64,000 nt of DNA from an uncultured Candidatus Saccharibacteria bacterium (GCA_947166125.1 CAMVCW010000002.1:1-64000); one strand, 5' to 3'; shown: positions 34,224 through 43,348, numbered from the stretch's first letter. Numbers and translations: made by a program. The notes: a model not told the origin generated them from the sequence alone.

Positions 34224-35396
34224 TGCAATAATCCCACCGCCTAGGCATATCTCGCCATCATATATCACGGCGGATTGCCCACTGGCCGGGCGCTTAATTT
34301 TGTTTTCAAATTCTAGTATCGCCGCGTCGGCTTCCTTGAATATAATTTTCGCCGGAATAAGTGGCGCTCGGTGGCGGAGACGTACCAGTATGTCCTTATG
34401 AGCGACATCACTATCCTGGCGAAGGGGGGTGCGGAGCTTGGCAAAGCGAGCAGTAGCGCCAGCCGCCTGTGGCGACAGGCCGGCTGGACGCGCCCCCGAG
34501 CGGGATAGCGATGTCATTGGTTGTGCACGTAATACAACATTTTTTAGTTCTAATTCGTCCGTCCAAATATGTTCATCATTTAGATTTTTGGATACATATA
34601 CTATATTTTTGTCTAAATCTTTCGCCACTACATAATACGGCAAGCCGTCGTTTATTTCTCCGGCTACACCATTAAGGTATAACCCGTGTCTCTGGCCAAT
34701 TGTATAGAACACTGCGCCTTCGTGATAGCCTAGCACCTTTTCGCTCTCTATTTCGCGAATTTCGCCAGGCTTAATATCAATATATTCTTTGAGAAAATCC
34801 TTCATCCCCACCTCACCCACAAAACACACCCCCATGGACTCTTTTTTGTAGGCATTATGTAGGCCCCTTTCTTCAGCTAGCTTTTTTACCTCTGGTTTTA
34901 GCATCTCGCCAATTGGAAATAGCGTGTGTGCTAAGGCTCCGTCGGATATGCGATATAGAAAATACGTCTGATCCTTATTTTCGTCTACGGCACGTGCTAA
35001 TTTGCCATCTATAACTCTAGCGTAATGTCCCGTCGCGATATAATCCGCCCCGCGTTTTATTGCTTCTTCATAAAACAATTTGAACTTAATCTCTTGATTG
35101 CACATTACATCCGGATTTGGTGTGTTTCCTTTGCGAAACTCTTCCAACATATACTCTACCACCTTTTCGCGGTAGGCATCTTCAAAATCCCATACCTCAA
35201 AATCTATCCCTAGCTTTACAGCCACACGCTTGGCATCGGCCAAATCTTCCGCCCATGGACATTTCATACCGGGTAGGTCTTTAGACCAGTTTTTCATGTA
35301 TATGCCAGTAACTTTATATCCTTGCTCTTTCAGAAGTAAAGCAGATACGCTAGAATCCACTCCGCCGCTCATCCCTACAAATACCGTTTTAGCCAT
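34221..35396 (-). CDS. mnmA: tRNA-uridine 2-sulfurtransferase, with internal palindromic insertion
   Basis: Adds sulfur to U34 of tRNAs for Lys, Glu and Gln. PP-loop FVGMSGGVDSSVSALLL, first catalytic Cys in NPDVMCNQEIKF, second in GVCFVGE. About 37 residues encoded at 34404-34515 are foreign to the family and come from element C, placed in the C-terminal beta-barrel region. It overlaps the desulfurase gene by 8 nt, joining sulfur donor and user in one operon; GGGAGAG precedes the ATG. Confidence 0.96.
   Translation of the reverse strand: MAKTVFVGMSGGVDSSVSALLLKEQGYKVTGIYMKNWSKDLPGMKCPWAEDLADAKRVAVKLGIDFEVWDFEDAYREKVVEYMLEEFRKGNTPNPDVMCNQEIKFKLFYEEAIKRGADYIATGHYARVIDGKLARAVDENKDQTYFLYRISDGALAHTLFPIGEMLKPEVKKLAEERGLHNAYKKESMGVCFVGEVGMKDFLKEYIDIKPGEIREIESEKVLGYHEGAVFYTIGQRHGLYLNGVAGEINDGLPYYVVAKDLDKNIVYVSKNLNDEHIWTDELELKNVVLRAQPMTSLSRSGARPAGLSPQAAGATARFAKLRTPLRQDSDVAHKDILVRLRHRAPLIPAKIIFKEADAAILEFENKIKRPASGQSAVIYDGEICLGGGIIA
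34404..34515. repeat. Palindromic element C, in frame inside mnmA
   Basis: Outer arms 34404-34416 and 34503-34515 match at 12 of 13 positions. Inside are hairpin GCTT-GGCA-AAGC (34436-34447) and a 37-nt core (34456-34492) with CCTGT-GGCG-ACAGG extended by CCAGCCG/CGGCTGG. The core aligns with elements D and A. Confidence 0.85.
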
Positions 35397-36534
35397 TGAT
35401 TCTCTCCCGCTCTGTAGCTACTACTTCATTGATAATCTGTGCCGCTTCGTGGATCTGTTCTTCGGTATTGGTTTCTCCCAAGGTTAAACGTAATGATCCA
35501 GCTATTTCTGTATCACTTAGCCCTATCGCGGTGAGTACATGCGATTTTTGCCCCTTAGACGCTGCACAAGCTGCCCCAGTAGCCACATAGATTTCTTTTT
35601 CCTCCAAGAGGTAGATTAACCTCTCTGCATCTATACCATTATAGCACAAAACTACAAAATTGTCAAGCGTATGCTTTTTGTTGATCAACTCATACCCCTG
35701 CAATTCAGATAGTAAAATTTGTTTAAAACTCTTATATTTTTTACGATTACCGTTCAGGTGCTCTTTTGCTTCTTTTATGGCCGTGGCAAACCCTATTACA
35801 CCTGGCACATTTTCGGTACCCGCCCGCAAGCCCTTTTCTTGCCCGCCACCCATGGTGAGAGGCGATAATTTTACATCATGTGCTACATATAGCGCCCCCA
35901 CACCTTTTGGCCCATAGATTTTTGCCGCATTTAAGGTCAACATATCTACGCCGAGTCGCGCTACATTGATATCCAGCAGATTCAACGCCTGCGAAGCATC
36001 GGAGTGTAGATAAATTGGAATTTTAATGCCGCGCTTTAGCCTATCTACCCTAATCTCTCGCACCAGCGAGCCAATTTCTGCCAGCGGCTGAATTGTCCCT
36101 AGCTCGTTATTAGCTAGCGATACGGAAATAAGAGTTGTATCATCGGTAATTTTAGCTTTCAAATCTTCCAGATTAATTAGGCCACTCGGTAAAACTTTTA
36201 TTGCTCTGCCATCATGTTGCTGCGCTACCGCTCGCACCGAATCATGCTCTGTTTCTAGATATAAGACCTCGCCCTTACCATGGTTGTGCTGCGTCACCGC
36301 GGTGAAAGCTAGGTTGTTTGCTTCTGTTGCTCCGGCGGTGATCACGATGTCTGTTCCCTTGGCACCAATCGCGTGCGCTATCGTATTTTTTGCCGCCTCG
36401 TACTCTGCTGCCACTTTTTTGGCTGGCAAATATGCTGCGCTAGGGTTAAAAAAATCCTGTGTAAAATACGGCTCCATCGCCTGCAAAACCTTACGCGACA
36501 CCGGCGTCGCCGCCGCATGATCCAGATATATCAT
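35389..36534 (-). CDS. Cysteine desulfurase (IscS/NifS class)
   Basis: PLP enzyme that takes sulfur from cysteine, here most likely for MnmA. MIYLDHAAATPVS start, PLP region around SDASQALN and LNAAKIYGPKGVGALY (Lys), and active Cys in ATGAACAASK. Start at 36534 fits both the family start and a TATAAT ending 6 nt upstream. Confidence 0.95.
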   Translation of the reverse strand: MIYLDHAAATPVSRKVLQAMEPYFTQDFFNPSAAYLPAKKVAAEYEAAKNTIAHAIGAKGTDIVITAGATEANNLAFTAVTQHNHGKGEVLYLETEHDSVRAVAQQHDGRAIKVLPSGLINLEDLKAKITDDTTLISVSLANNELGTIQPLAEIGSLVREIRVDRLKRGIKIPIYLHSDASQALNLLDINVARLGVDMLTLNAAKIYGPKGVGALYVAHDVKLSPLTMGGGQEKGLRAGTENVPGVIGFATAIKEAKEHLNGNRKKYKSFKQILLSELQGYELINKKHTLDNFVVLCYNGIDAERLIYLLEEKEIYVATGAACAASKGQKSHVLTAIGLSDTEIAGSLRLTLGETNTEEQIHEAAQIINEVVATERERING

Positions 36535-36572
36535 AAACATATTATAACATATTTCCCACAAATATAAACCCA

Positions 36573-36601
36573 TTGACTATTCTGGAAAAAATCGCTATAA
36601 T
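36573..36601 (+). promoter_or_regulatory. Consensus promoter of the 36.6-kb sRNA
   Basis: TTGACT (36573-36578), 17-nt spacer, TATAAT (36596-36601), plus strand. Confidence 0.7.
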
Positions 36602-36607
36602 ATAAAC

Positions 36608-36654
36608 ATATTCGGGATTTTCCCGCCCACCCCTCACTCGAGGGGGTATTTTTT
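36608..36654 (+). ncRNA. Candidate 47-nt sRNA antisense to the PemK-like 3' end
   Basis: The promoter is followed by hairpin CGGG/CCCG (36613-36625) and terminator hairpin CCCCTC/GAGGGG (36630-36645) with a T-run (36649-36654). No reading frame of use. The 3' half overlaps the last codons and stop of the 36634 gene on the other strand. Confidence 0.6.
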
Positions 36655-37074
36655 AAGATAAAGTTTGTTAAAGCCATTTACAATCTTTCTTATATCTTCA
36701 TCATCTAATTCTCCCATCTTGCGACAAAGCCTAAAAGCACTTATGCGCCCCAATTGATTTAACGCTGCAAATTGGTCTTTGTCTTTAAAACGAAATCCGA
36801 CATACCAGTCTGGAGCTTCCTTTGTATGGTCTTGTGAAGTTAGCGGTATCCCCATAAAACCAAACTTACTGAATTTATGATAGATTATCACTGGCCTAGT
36901 AAACATATCGCCTTTACCATTTATTTCTACTCCTACATTTTCTCCAACAGCGCACCACCACAATTCCCATTCCTTAAACCTACGCAAGACAGCCGTATTG
37001 TGGACAGTTGCTTTTACGGGCATCCATTTTTTATAGTTTCTATTATTTTCTGAATCTATTAGAGTATTTTTCAT
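36634..37074 (-). CDS. MazF/PemK-like toxin-family protein
   Basis: A 146-residue soluble protein with the MazF/PemK pattern: ELWWCAVGENVGVEINGKG, FTRPVIIYHKF, GIPLTS and LGRISAFRLCRKMG. Family members are mRNA-cleaving RNases of toxin-antitoxin pairs. No antitoxin gene lies next to it; the only candidate partner is the antisense sRNA at its 3' end. It follows FISUMP protein 2 with the same type of spacer that precedes the CdiA-C-like gene. Leaderless start: TAGGGT ends 6 nt before the ATG. Confidence 0.82.
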   Translation of the reverse strand: MKNTLIDSENNRNYKKWMPVKATVHNTAVLRRFKEWELWWCAVGENVGVEINGKGDMFTRPVIIYHKFSKFGFMGIPLTSQDHTKEAPDWYVGFRFKDKDQFAALNQLGRISAFRLCRKMGELDDEDIRKIVNGFNKLYLKKYPLE

Positions 37075-37174
37075 GTTAGCACCCTAGCATAAGGAGTAGG
37101 AAACTTCAACCCCCACCCACACGCTTACGCTTAATTCTATTCCGCCTAGGTTTATTTTCTAAGCAATATATAAA
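37075..37174 (-). promoter_or_regulatory. Conserved spacer/promoter before the PemK-like gene
   Basis: Homologous to 19823-19912. ATTAAGCGTAAGC, a G-rich hairpin kept by G-U pairs, then TTGAAG-N17-TAGGGT ending 6 nt before the ATG. Confidence 0.65.
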
Positions 37175-38650
37175 TCACCGCACCAAACACCGCACAGGAA
37201 GCCCAGCTCGACGACTAGTATAATTCCAAATGCTAACAAACGTACTTCCGAAACCAAAGTTGAAACCGTAAAATAAGGAATCCGAAGTGGAGGACCAATA
37301 TGCCCCATTTGAGTTTCCATTCCAATGGCGGGAAACATCATAGGCACCGGCTAGCAAAAAGTTCGGAATAGTAACCGTGCCGGCTTCATCGTAAAAAGTA
37401 TTAGTATAAGTTGTATTCTGGTTTTCAGTAGCCCCATACGCTACTGCCAATTGGTAAAAATCGGTAGATTGGTATGCCGGAGAATCCGGTGATCTTGAAT
37501 TTGGCATTTTCCACCCCGCAGGGCATATACTTGCAGGAGCATCGCTACCACCCTTAACTGTGCTTTTCAAAGATCCTATTGTTGCCGCCAACCAAGAATA
37601 GTAGCTATAGCAACCAGGGTTGGCACAATTATTCGTATCATTCCCAGTATTATATACGTAGGCCTGTGTGTTATCGCTAAATCCAGTTTGAGAAGATTCT
37701 GGCAACTTGTTTCCTTCTTGGAATCCATTAGCTGTGGGTAAAATGTAGTCTTCTGGCATATCGGATAGCCTGCTGGTAATTTCCGTTCCTCCAGCTAGAT
37801 TAAGATTCTCGGTCATCCATACTTTACCGTCTTTTAGCTTTGCTATAGTATATTCCTGATCGTCTCTTCTATCCAATTTAGTATAATTTGTTTCTGGTTT
37901 CATAGAGGATATTATATTATTTTTGTCTGCGCTAGCTAAATCGTCAAAATCTTGTAGATATATAATATCATCTATAGTTGGGGCAGGAGTAGCTCCCGGA
38001 TGCACCATAGTATACTTCACTGTACCAGCATAGGTACCTGCTGGTTGGGTAGAAGAAGCAGTGGCTTGGTAATGGGTTGTGATACTGGAACCAGTAGTAC
38101 TATCTGAATCGTTAGCAGTAACGTTATTATATGAAGCTACTTTGGTATAGGTAGATGGGATATTGTTATAGCTACTATAGTTATTTTCTATAGTAGGAGT
38201 GAAGTTATTCTCTACTGGTACTAGCTTCATTTTCCAACTACTACCGTTGTTACTATTACCGCTTCCTGTAGTATCACCATTGGTTTTAATGTTGTTAGCA
38301 CTAGTAGGCTCATTATTGTAAATTAAATCTGTATTGCCGTATTCATTATTACTGTACCCTATAGCATATACTGCATAACCACCGGGATCATTGCAGAAAG
38401 TAGTAAAGGTGCTACCAATTATTTCTACACTACTATTATTAGCTAGTATTCCATTATACTCACCAGAACCATTAGTTCTACTAAAACTACAGGCAGAAGA
38501 GACAGTGACTGAAGCGTTGGCAGAAGCAGAACCTTCTACAGCAGATACACTACCAAAAGATTGTGTAATAGATACTAATGTAGCTATAAAACAAAATAAA
38601 CTAAATACTGTTCTACATACATATTGATATCGTTTTATCTTGTCCCGCAT
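37175..38650 (-). CDS. FISUMP-domain surface protein 2
   Basis: A 491-residue exported protein with N-terminal membrane/signal helix (about 13-35), a Ser/Thr/Asn-rich middle part and a C-terminal FISUMP-type domain (LDRRDDQEYTIAKLKDGKVW, CPAGWKMPNS, GAYWSSTSDS, GLPVRCLVR). Related to proteins 1 and 3 but with a different N-terminus. CGAGGT precedes the ATG; leader copy 3 lies upstream. Confidence 0.87.
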   Translation of the reverse strand: MRDKIKRYQYVCRTVFSLFCFIATLVSITQSFGSVSAVEGSASANASVTVSSACSFSRTNGSGEYNGILANNSSVEIIGSTFTTFCNDPGGYAVYAIGYSNNEYGNTDLIYNNEPTSANNIKTNGDTTGSGNSNNGSSWKMKLVPVENNFTPTIENNYSSYNNIPSTYTKVASYNNVTANDSDSTTGSSITTHYQATASSTQPAGTYAGTVKYTMVHPGATPAPTIDDIIYLQDFDDLASADKNNIISSMKPETNYTKLDRRDDQEYTIAKLKDGKVWMTENLNLAGGTEITSRLSDMPEDYILPTANGFQEGNKLPESSQTGFSDNTQAYVYNTGNDTNNCANPGCYSYYSWLAATIGSLKSTVKGGSDAPASICPAGWKMPNSRSPDSPAYQSTDFYQLAVAYGATENQNTTYTNTFYDEAGTVTIPNFLLAGAYDVSRHWNGNSNGAYWSSTSDSLFYGFNFGFGSTFVSIWNYTSRRAGLPVRCLVR

Positions 38651-38714
38651 TAGATTACCTCGCTTATATTAGCTTTTCTCTTGCGGTGCCATTTTACCTA
38701 AATGGAATATGCAT

Positions 38715-38866
38715 AAAAATGGCACCGCAAGGGTGCTATATCCAATCATTCTGCGTCAGGTTAATCATTCGCAAAAGACGGTCCTCACGGCGCCATCAAT
38801 AATTACGAACGATTACGACTAAATAATAAAATCGCTGACACATTTGTTAATGATTGAATATAGCAC
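38715..38866 (-). ncRNA. Structured leader RNA, copy 3
   Basis: Outer stem 38849-38866/38733-38750 (18 bp with wobble), inner stems around TGTGTCAG/CTGACGCA and TAATCGTTCG/CGAATGATTA. The loop GGCGCCGTGAGG (38794-38783) is complementary, with G-U pairs, to CCTTGCGGTGCC (38732-38721). A second GGCACCGCAAG further downstream (near 38680-38690) can pair with the same segment. -10 TATAAT at 38876-38871. Confidence 0.75.
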
Positions 38867-38913
38867 TTTTATTATAGCATGAAAAAATTTAAAATGCGTA
38901 AAAATAAAACTTA

Positions 38914-39092
38914 GGCGGGTGGTCGCATGTGTTTTTCTGGCAATATAAAATTGATTTGGATTTTTAACACGTATATCCCAGACGATGCCAAGAAAGTTGC
39001 TCAAAGAGCAAACTTTCCCGGCCATCCCGTGTATGACGTGCTTAAAAATCCAAGTCTCATTGCCAGAAAAATAGGTGCGACCAGGACCCGCC
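38914..39092. repeat. 179-bp near-perfect palindrome
   Basis: The two halves are inverted copies around a centre near 39003: GGCGGGT...GGTCGCA, TTTTTCTGGCAAT, GGATTTTTAA, ACGT, GAAAGTTGCTC and their complements. Its ends (GGCGGG-TGG ... CCAGG-A-CCCGCC) match elements B and D. No plausible protein. Confidence 0.8.
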
Positions 39093-39147
39093 ACTATTGC
39101 GAGTGGCGAAACAATTATTATAATTATGGCTTAGAAACTTTGTTCAA

Positions 39148-39184
39148 AAAAATAGCCACCAGTAAAACCGGCGGCTATTTTGTT
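39148..39184 (-). terminator. Terminator of tig
   Basis: AATAGCC and GGCTATT arms with inner CCGG/TGG pairing, followed on the minus strand by TTTTTTT. Confidence 0.75.
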
Positions 39185-39190
39185 TATAGG

Positions 39191-40468
39191 CTAGCTATTC
39201 TCTTTCATCAAGAACTCTAGTGTCTTTTCAATAATCATCCGGTTTTTGATATCCATTTTCACATTTGGATCTTTGAGATTTTTCAAAGCCTCCGGTGATT
39301 TCTTGTACACATCTTTCAGCTCGTTAATCTTAGCGGTTACCAAATCGTCCGATACGGTAATCTTGTTTTCTACCGCCAAAGTTTGTAGTACTAGAGATGC
39401 CTTTACGCGTGCTTCGGCGATTTTACGAGCCTCCTTTTCCCAGTTCTCCATAGTTTCGTTATTGCGCTCTAGGAAATCTTCAAAACTCATACCTTGCGAA
39501 GCGGCGTTGCGGCTCATGTCATCTTTGATCATCCGCATTTGGTCGTTGATCAAAATTTCTGGAGCTGGCACAGTGGATTTCTTTACCAAAGCATTGACGA
39601 GGTCGTCTTTGAACTTCTCTTCCAACTTGTGTTCGTTTTGTGCTTTTAGATTCTTTTCAATATCGGCCTTTAGCTCTTTCAAATCTTTGAATGGTCCACA
39701 CTTTTTTGCCATCTCGTCATCTATGGCTGGTTTGGTAATCTCGTTTACTTGCTTGAGTAATACTTCAAATACGGTCTTGGCGCCGGCAAGATCTTTTACG
39801 CCATAATCTTTTGGGAAGGTGAGTTTTAAGTCAAGCTTATCGCCTGGCTCGTGGCCGACAATACCGTCCTCAAACCCCGGGATGAAAGTTTTAGAACCTA
39901 AAGTCAAATGATAATCCTTGGCCGAACCGCCCTTAAAAGCTTCGCCGTCTTTTTTACCAACAAAATCAATGATTACTTCATCGCCGTCTGCCGCGGCGCG
40001 CTTGACAGTCTTTTTCTCAGCAAAAGAAGTTGCAATATTGTTTAGAATTTCTTTAATTTCCTTTTCGGAGACTTTTACGTCCTCTTTCTTGACGCCGAGC
40101 TTTTTAAAGTCGCCGAGCTTGATTTCTGGAATAATATCGGCCGTAGCGGTGTATTCTACTACCTCGTCTGGCACATACTTGGTAACATTTACGCTAGGTA
40201 GCACCAGTGGCGATTTTTCGTTCTTGGAAAATGCTTCTATCACGGTGGTGCGCACGGCAGCATCTACCGTCTCGGCATTTAAGTCGTTTTCTGGGATAAA
40301 CTTTTTAGCTACATCTACAGGTACCTTACCTTTGCGGAATCCTTCCACATGGATTTCTTTGGCTAACTTTTCTAGAGCCTTATCCTTTGCTGGCTTCAAA
40401 TCTTTTGCATCTAGTGTCACGGTAATTTCTACGCGCGAATCAGACAGTTTCTTGACTGTAGTTTTCAT
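39191..40468 (-). CDS. tig: Trigger factor
   Basis: Ribosome-associated chaperone, 425 residues. The ribosome-binding signature GFRKGKVP, the FKBP-type PPIase domain (VIIDFVGKKDGEAFKGG) and the C-terminal helical arms are all present. It has AGGAG and a 23-nt leader after TATAAT (40497-40492), so it is one of the housekeeping genes with a normal leader. Confidence 0.96.
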   Translation of the reverse strand: MKTTVKKLSDSRVEITVTLDAKDLKPAKDKALEKLAKEIHVEGFRKGKVPVDVAKKFIPENDLNAETVDAAVRTTVIEAFSKNEKSPLVLPSVNVTKYVPDEVVEYTATADIIPEIKLGDFKKLGVKKEDVKVSEKEIKEILNNIATSFAEKKTVKRAAADGDEVIIDFVGKKDGEAFKGGSAKDYHLTLGSKTFIPGFEDGIVGHEPGDKLDLKLTFPKDYGVKDLAGAKTVFEVLLKQVNEITKPAIDDEMAKKCGPFKDLKELKADIEKNLKAQNEHKLEEKFKDDLVNALVKKSTVPAPEILINDQMRMIKDDMSRNAASQGMSFEDFLERNNETMENWEKEARKIAEARVKASLVLQTLAVENKITVSDDLVTAKINELKDVYKKSPEALKNLKDPNVKMDIKNRMIIEKTLEFLMKENS

Positions 40469-40492
40469 AATAACTCCTATATATTATATGTA

Positions 40493-42085
40493 TTATAACA
40501 TAATTTTTGGGAGGCTACTATCCCGGAAATGCGTCAAAGTAAATTTGGAGCTAGCCCCTAATTTGATATCCGGATTCAAGATTTTATTTTGGTCAAAAAT
40601 CTCTTTGATTTTAGTATATAAATCTTGTTCGGCATCTTTCATTTCGGTATTCGTTACCACTGCTTTTAACCTACCTTCCGGTGTGCCACCGGCCAGCTTG
40701 CCATCCTGCCTATCTATAATATATGCTCCTGCGCGTAAGAACGTGGCGGCTTTTTTATTAAAATCCTTTTCTTCCAAATTAAACTTGGGCCTTAAGCTAT
40801 AAATAGATGTGGCATACGAACCATATAGGGCCAAATCCAGCTTCAACTTTTCTTCTAAAACTTTTAGATCCTTCAAAAATCCGCCAATATTGCGTGCTGG
40901 CAAATAAAAATCTGTCAAAATCGGTACTCGCTCGCCATTTTTCGGCGAATTGAGATATACGGATAGGGCATTTTCAAACTCATTAAGTGCTACGCGATTA
41001 TTGACGTTTTCAAAAATAAACTTGCTACTGCGTGGATAATCTTTTTGCATATTGGTGAGCTTTTTGATACAACCATTTACCCGTTCGTCTATACTTACTA
41101 ACACCACAAATCCATCTTCGATTTTGCGAATTACGCCGTCTAGATTTTTACCAGACTCGCGCGCCTCTTGAATAATCTTTAGGTCATAAAAATCAATTTT
41201 ACGTGGTTTTAAAGATTTTGCTGCATAGGCAAATTCTAGCGCCGAGTCCAATTCCTTAAACGTGGCTACTACGCGTGTAGGCTTCTTGCTAAGTGGCACT
41301 GCACGCAAAATTACTTCAGAAATCACTCCTAGCGTACCCTGCGCACCGAAAAACAGGGGCATTAAATCCAGTGTGTCCCTGCGCTGAACCTTAGTAATCA
41401 TCGGGTAGCCACTTTTGTCTCGTGGCGGATTTTTGGTAATATCAGAAATTAATTCAGCCTTAGATTTTAGCAGTTTGGATATTTTGCGATAAATATCGCC
41501 TTCCAGGGATTTTTCGGTGGCTTTTTTGGCGACATGATACTTTTTTAGACGGTTAGTTTGCAGACACTCGCCGTTGGCTAGTACTACTTCTATGCGCTCT
41601 ACGTAGTTTGCAATCCCGCCATATTTGCTAGCGTTATTGTCTATTGGCATGTTAGATATCAATCCGCCAATCGTTTCCCCACTGTGGCCGCTAATCGGGA
41701 TAGTGAGACCCGATACGGAAAGCGCAGTATTTAATTCCTTTAGAGTAATCCCGGCTTGTACACGTACCAATCTTTCGCGCGGGTCTATCTCTAGCATCCG
41801 GTTTAATTTTTCAGTAGAAATTACTAGCCCTCCGGCAGACAGATCTGCCCCACCTTCGTCCAGGCCAGAACCACGTGCCGTGACGGACACCGGTATATCT
41901 TTCGCGGCAATCTGATTAAAAAACCGCATTAATTTACGGATATCTTCGGTAGATTCTGGAAATGCCACGAATTTTGGCTTAATTTTGAGCGCCGAACGGT
42001 CTGTAGAGTAAACCTCCAAGATTTCTGGGTTATCAAAAACATTACCAACAATCAACTGATTCAAATACTTGGTAATTTTACCCAT
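40493..42085 (-). CDS. FAD-linked oxidase (GlcD-like)
   Basis: A 530-residue PCMH-type FAD-binding oxidoreductase: ARGSGLDEGGADLSAGGLVIS (FAD pyrophosphate) and ISGHSGETIGGLISN, then a C-terminal oxidase cap. Similar to glycolate/lactate dehydrogenase subunits, but no iron-sulfur domain or partner gene is present. Substrate unknown. Confidence 0.88.
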   Translation of the reverse strand: MGKITKYLNQLIVGNVFDNPEILEVYSTDRSALKIKPKFVAFPESTEDIRKLMRFFNQIAAKDIPVSVTARGSGLDEGGADLSAGGLVISTEKLNRMLEIDPRERLVRVQAGITLKELNTALSVSGLTIPISGHSGETIGGLISNMPIDNNASKYGGIANYVERIEVVLANGECLQTNRLKKYHVAKKATEKSLEGDIYRKISKLLKSKAELISDITKNPPRDKSGYPMITKVQRRDTLDLMPLFFGAQGTLGVISEVILRAVPLSKKPTRVVATFKELDSALEFAYAAKSLKPRKIDFYDLKIIQEARESGKNLDGVIRKIEDGFVVLVSIDERVNGCIKKLTNMQKDYPRSSKFIFENVNNRVALNEFENALSVYLNSPKNGERVPILTDFYLPARNIGGFLKDLKVLEEKLKLDLALYGSYATSIYSLRPKFNLEEKDFNKKAATFLRAGAYIIDRQDGKLAGGTPEGRLKAVVTNTEMKDAEQDLYTKIKEIFDQNKILNPDIKLGASSKFTLTHFRDSSLPKIML

Positions 42086-42140
42086 CCTGTTTATGATTAT
42101 ATCATAGAAAACGGCCTAGACAGTTTCAATTTTTAGGATA

Positions 42141-42167
42141 AAAAATGCCCCCGGCTGGCTGCCGGGG
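42141..42167 (-). terminator. Terminator of the 42179-43081 gene
   Basis: Minus strand CCCCGGC/GCCGGGG hairpin (42149-42167) followed by CATTTTTT. Confidence 0.8.
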
Positions 42168-42178
42168 AGCGAAGTACA

Positions 42179-43081
42179 TCAGTCGGTATAGAACATGGGT
42201 CTCGAAACGAGGTCCAGGCGAATCTTTGCCGCCTTGAGCGTGATCACGGGGTATCTGGTGCCAGTAATCACTGCTTTTCCGGCGATTTTGCGCACTGCCT
42301 CTGTATATCTTGAACCTTTTTCCAGAATCAAATCGCGGAGAGTGGTTTTGCTCTTTGTCTTGGGCGTACCCAACAGACGATACCTCTCATCCGTGATTGT
42401 CCAGTAACACAGACGTAGTGCATGAACGATCTTATCTGCGCCGAACGGATTCCTGATCAGCAGATCCTTGTATGTTGGTTCTACATACACGTTTGGTTCG
42501 TTCTGAAGGTTGTCGAGCGCATCCACGAGGGCTGTCAACATTCTTACCTGGTCAGGGACATTAACGATGCTGATGACCTGCGCAATTTCTCGCACGTTGG
42601 TCGTTATCTTGGGTAATTTACCCTCGAGGAACTGCATTATGAGGTCATGAACCTCCGTTCCTCTTGAGTAGATCTCGACGGCCTCCACTATGGGGATTAA
42701 GCCGTCAGGCGGCAGGGCATCCTCGCCGTAGGCCGATTCGGCCGCCGGCTCCACCAGCAGTTCGCGCACGAGGAGCTGGTCGGTGTAGGTTTCGAACTCT
42801 TCGGATGTCATTTTCGAATCCTCGGAGATTACCCATTTTTTGTTCTTAAGCTGGAACGTGGCCAGTACACCAACCTTATCACCGAGCACAGTTCTCGTCT
42901 TGCCGTCTTTGCTCGTTTCAATGATGAGCTTTAACGGTTTACAATATTCCGTTCGGATCAGCTCCAAGATCTCCTTTGTCGCCAGTGTCAGCAGATCATT
43001 GTAAGCAGCGGAAACTACCCCCGCGTTAAACCTCTGTTCTTCTGACTGATTGTTTAAAATAACTTTATTATCCTTATCCAT
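42179..43081 (-). CDS. Hypothetical cytosolic protein
   Basis: Unrecognised, 300 residues, no signal or membrane helix. Alpha-helical with a beta N-terminal part. More GC-rich in the middle than its neighbours (42660-42790), which may signal transfer. It has an accessory-type start: CGGAGGTG before the ATG and a long leader from the promoter at 43132-43160. Confidence 0.7.
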   Translation of the reverse strand: MDKDNKVILNNQSEEQRFNAGVVSAAYNDLLTLATKEILELIRTEYCKPLKLIIETSKDGKTRTVLGDKVGVLATFQLKNKKWVISEDSKMTSEEFETYTDQLLVRELLVEPAAESAYGEDALPPDGLIPIVEAVEIYSRGTEVHDLIMQFLEGKLPKITTNVREIAQVISIVNVPDQVRMLTALVDALDNLQNEPNVYVEPTYKDLLIRNPFGADKIVHALRLCYWTITDERYRLLGTPKTKSKTTLRDLILEKGSRYTEAVRKIAGKAVITGTRYPVITLKAAKIRLDLVSRPMFYTD

Positions 43082-43131
43082 TTTTATGCACCTCCGAAAA
43101 AATATTTGTTATGGTGGACAATAACCTCTAT

Positions 43132-43160
43132 ATTCTAACACAGTTTTAGATATAAGTCAA
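43132..43160 (-). promoter_or_regulatory. Promoter of the 42179-43081 gene
   Basis: Minus strand TTGACT (43160-43155), 17-nt spacer, TAGAAT (43137-43132). Confidence 0.8.
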
Positions 43161-43197
43161 CTAGCATAACAAAAAATAGCCACTAAGGCTACTCTCG

Positions 43198-43282
43198 TGG
43201 TGCCCGGAACAGGATTTGAACCTGCACACCTTGCGGCATATGCTCCTAAGGCATACGTGTCTACCAATTCCACCATCCGGGC
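43198..43282 (-). tRNA. tRNA-Leu (UAG)
   Basis: Acceptor stem GCCCGGA/TCCGGGC, D-arm GGTGGAATTGGTAGACAC, anticodon stem TATGC/GCATA with loop CTTAGGA (anticodon TAG), a variable arm of about 13 nt and T-arm GCAGGTTCAAATCCTGT. Discriminator A is followed by an encoded CCA (43200-43198). Confidence 0.97.
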
Positions 43283-43308
43283 GTGTACCCATTATATCAT
43301 AAATCGCC

Positions 43309-43343
43309 AAAAAAGCGAGACTTTCTATAAATCTCGCTTTTTA
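43309..43343 (-). terminator. Terminator of the 43349-43831 gene
   Basis: GCGAGA (43315-43320) with TCTCGC (43332-43337); U-run on the minus strand. Confidence 0.75.
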
Positions 43344-43348
43344 TAAAA

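Noticed and set aside
38927-39220. Open frames over the 38.9-kb palindrome on both strands
   Set aside because: They simply translate the two halves of the inverted repeat, have no ribosome site and run into the tig terminator and gene.
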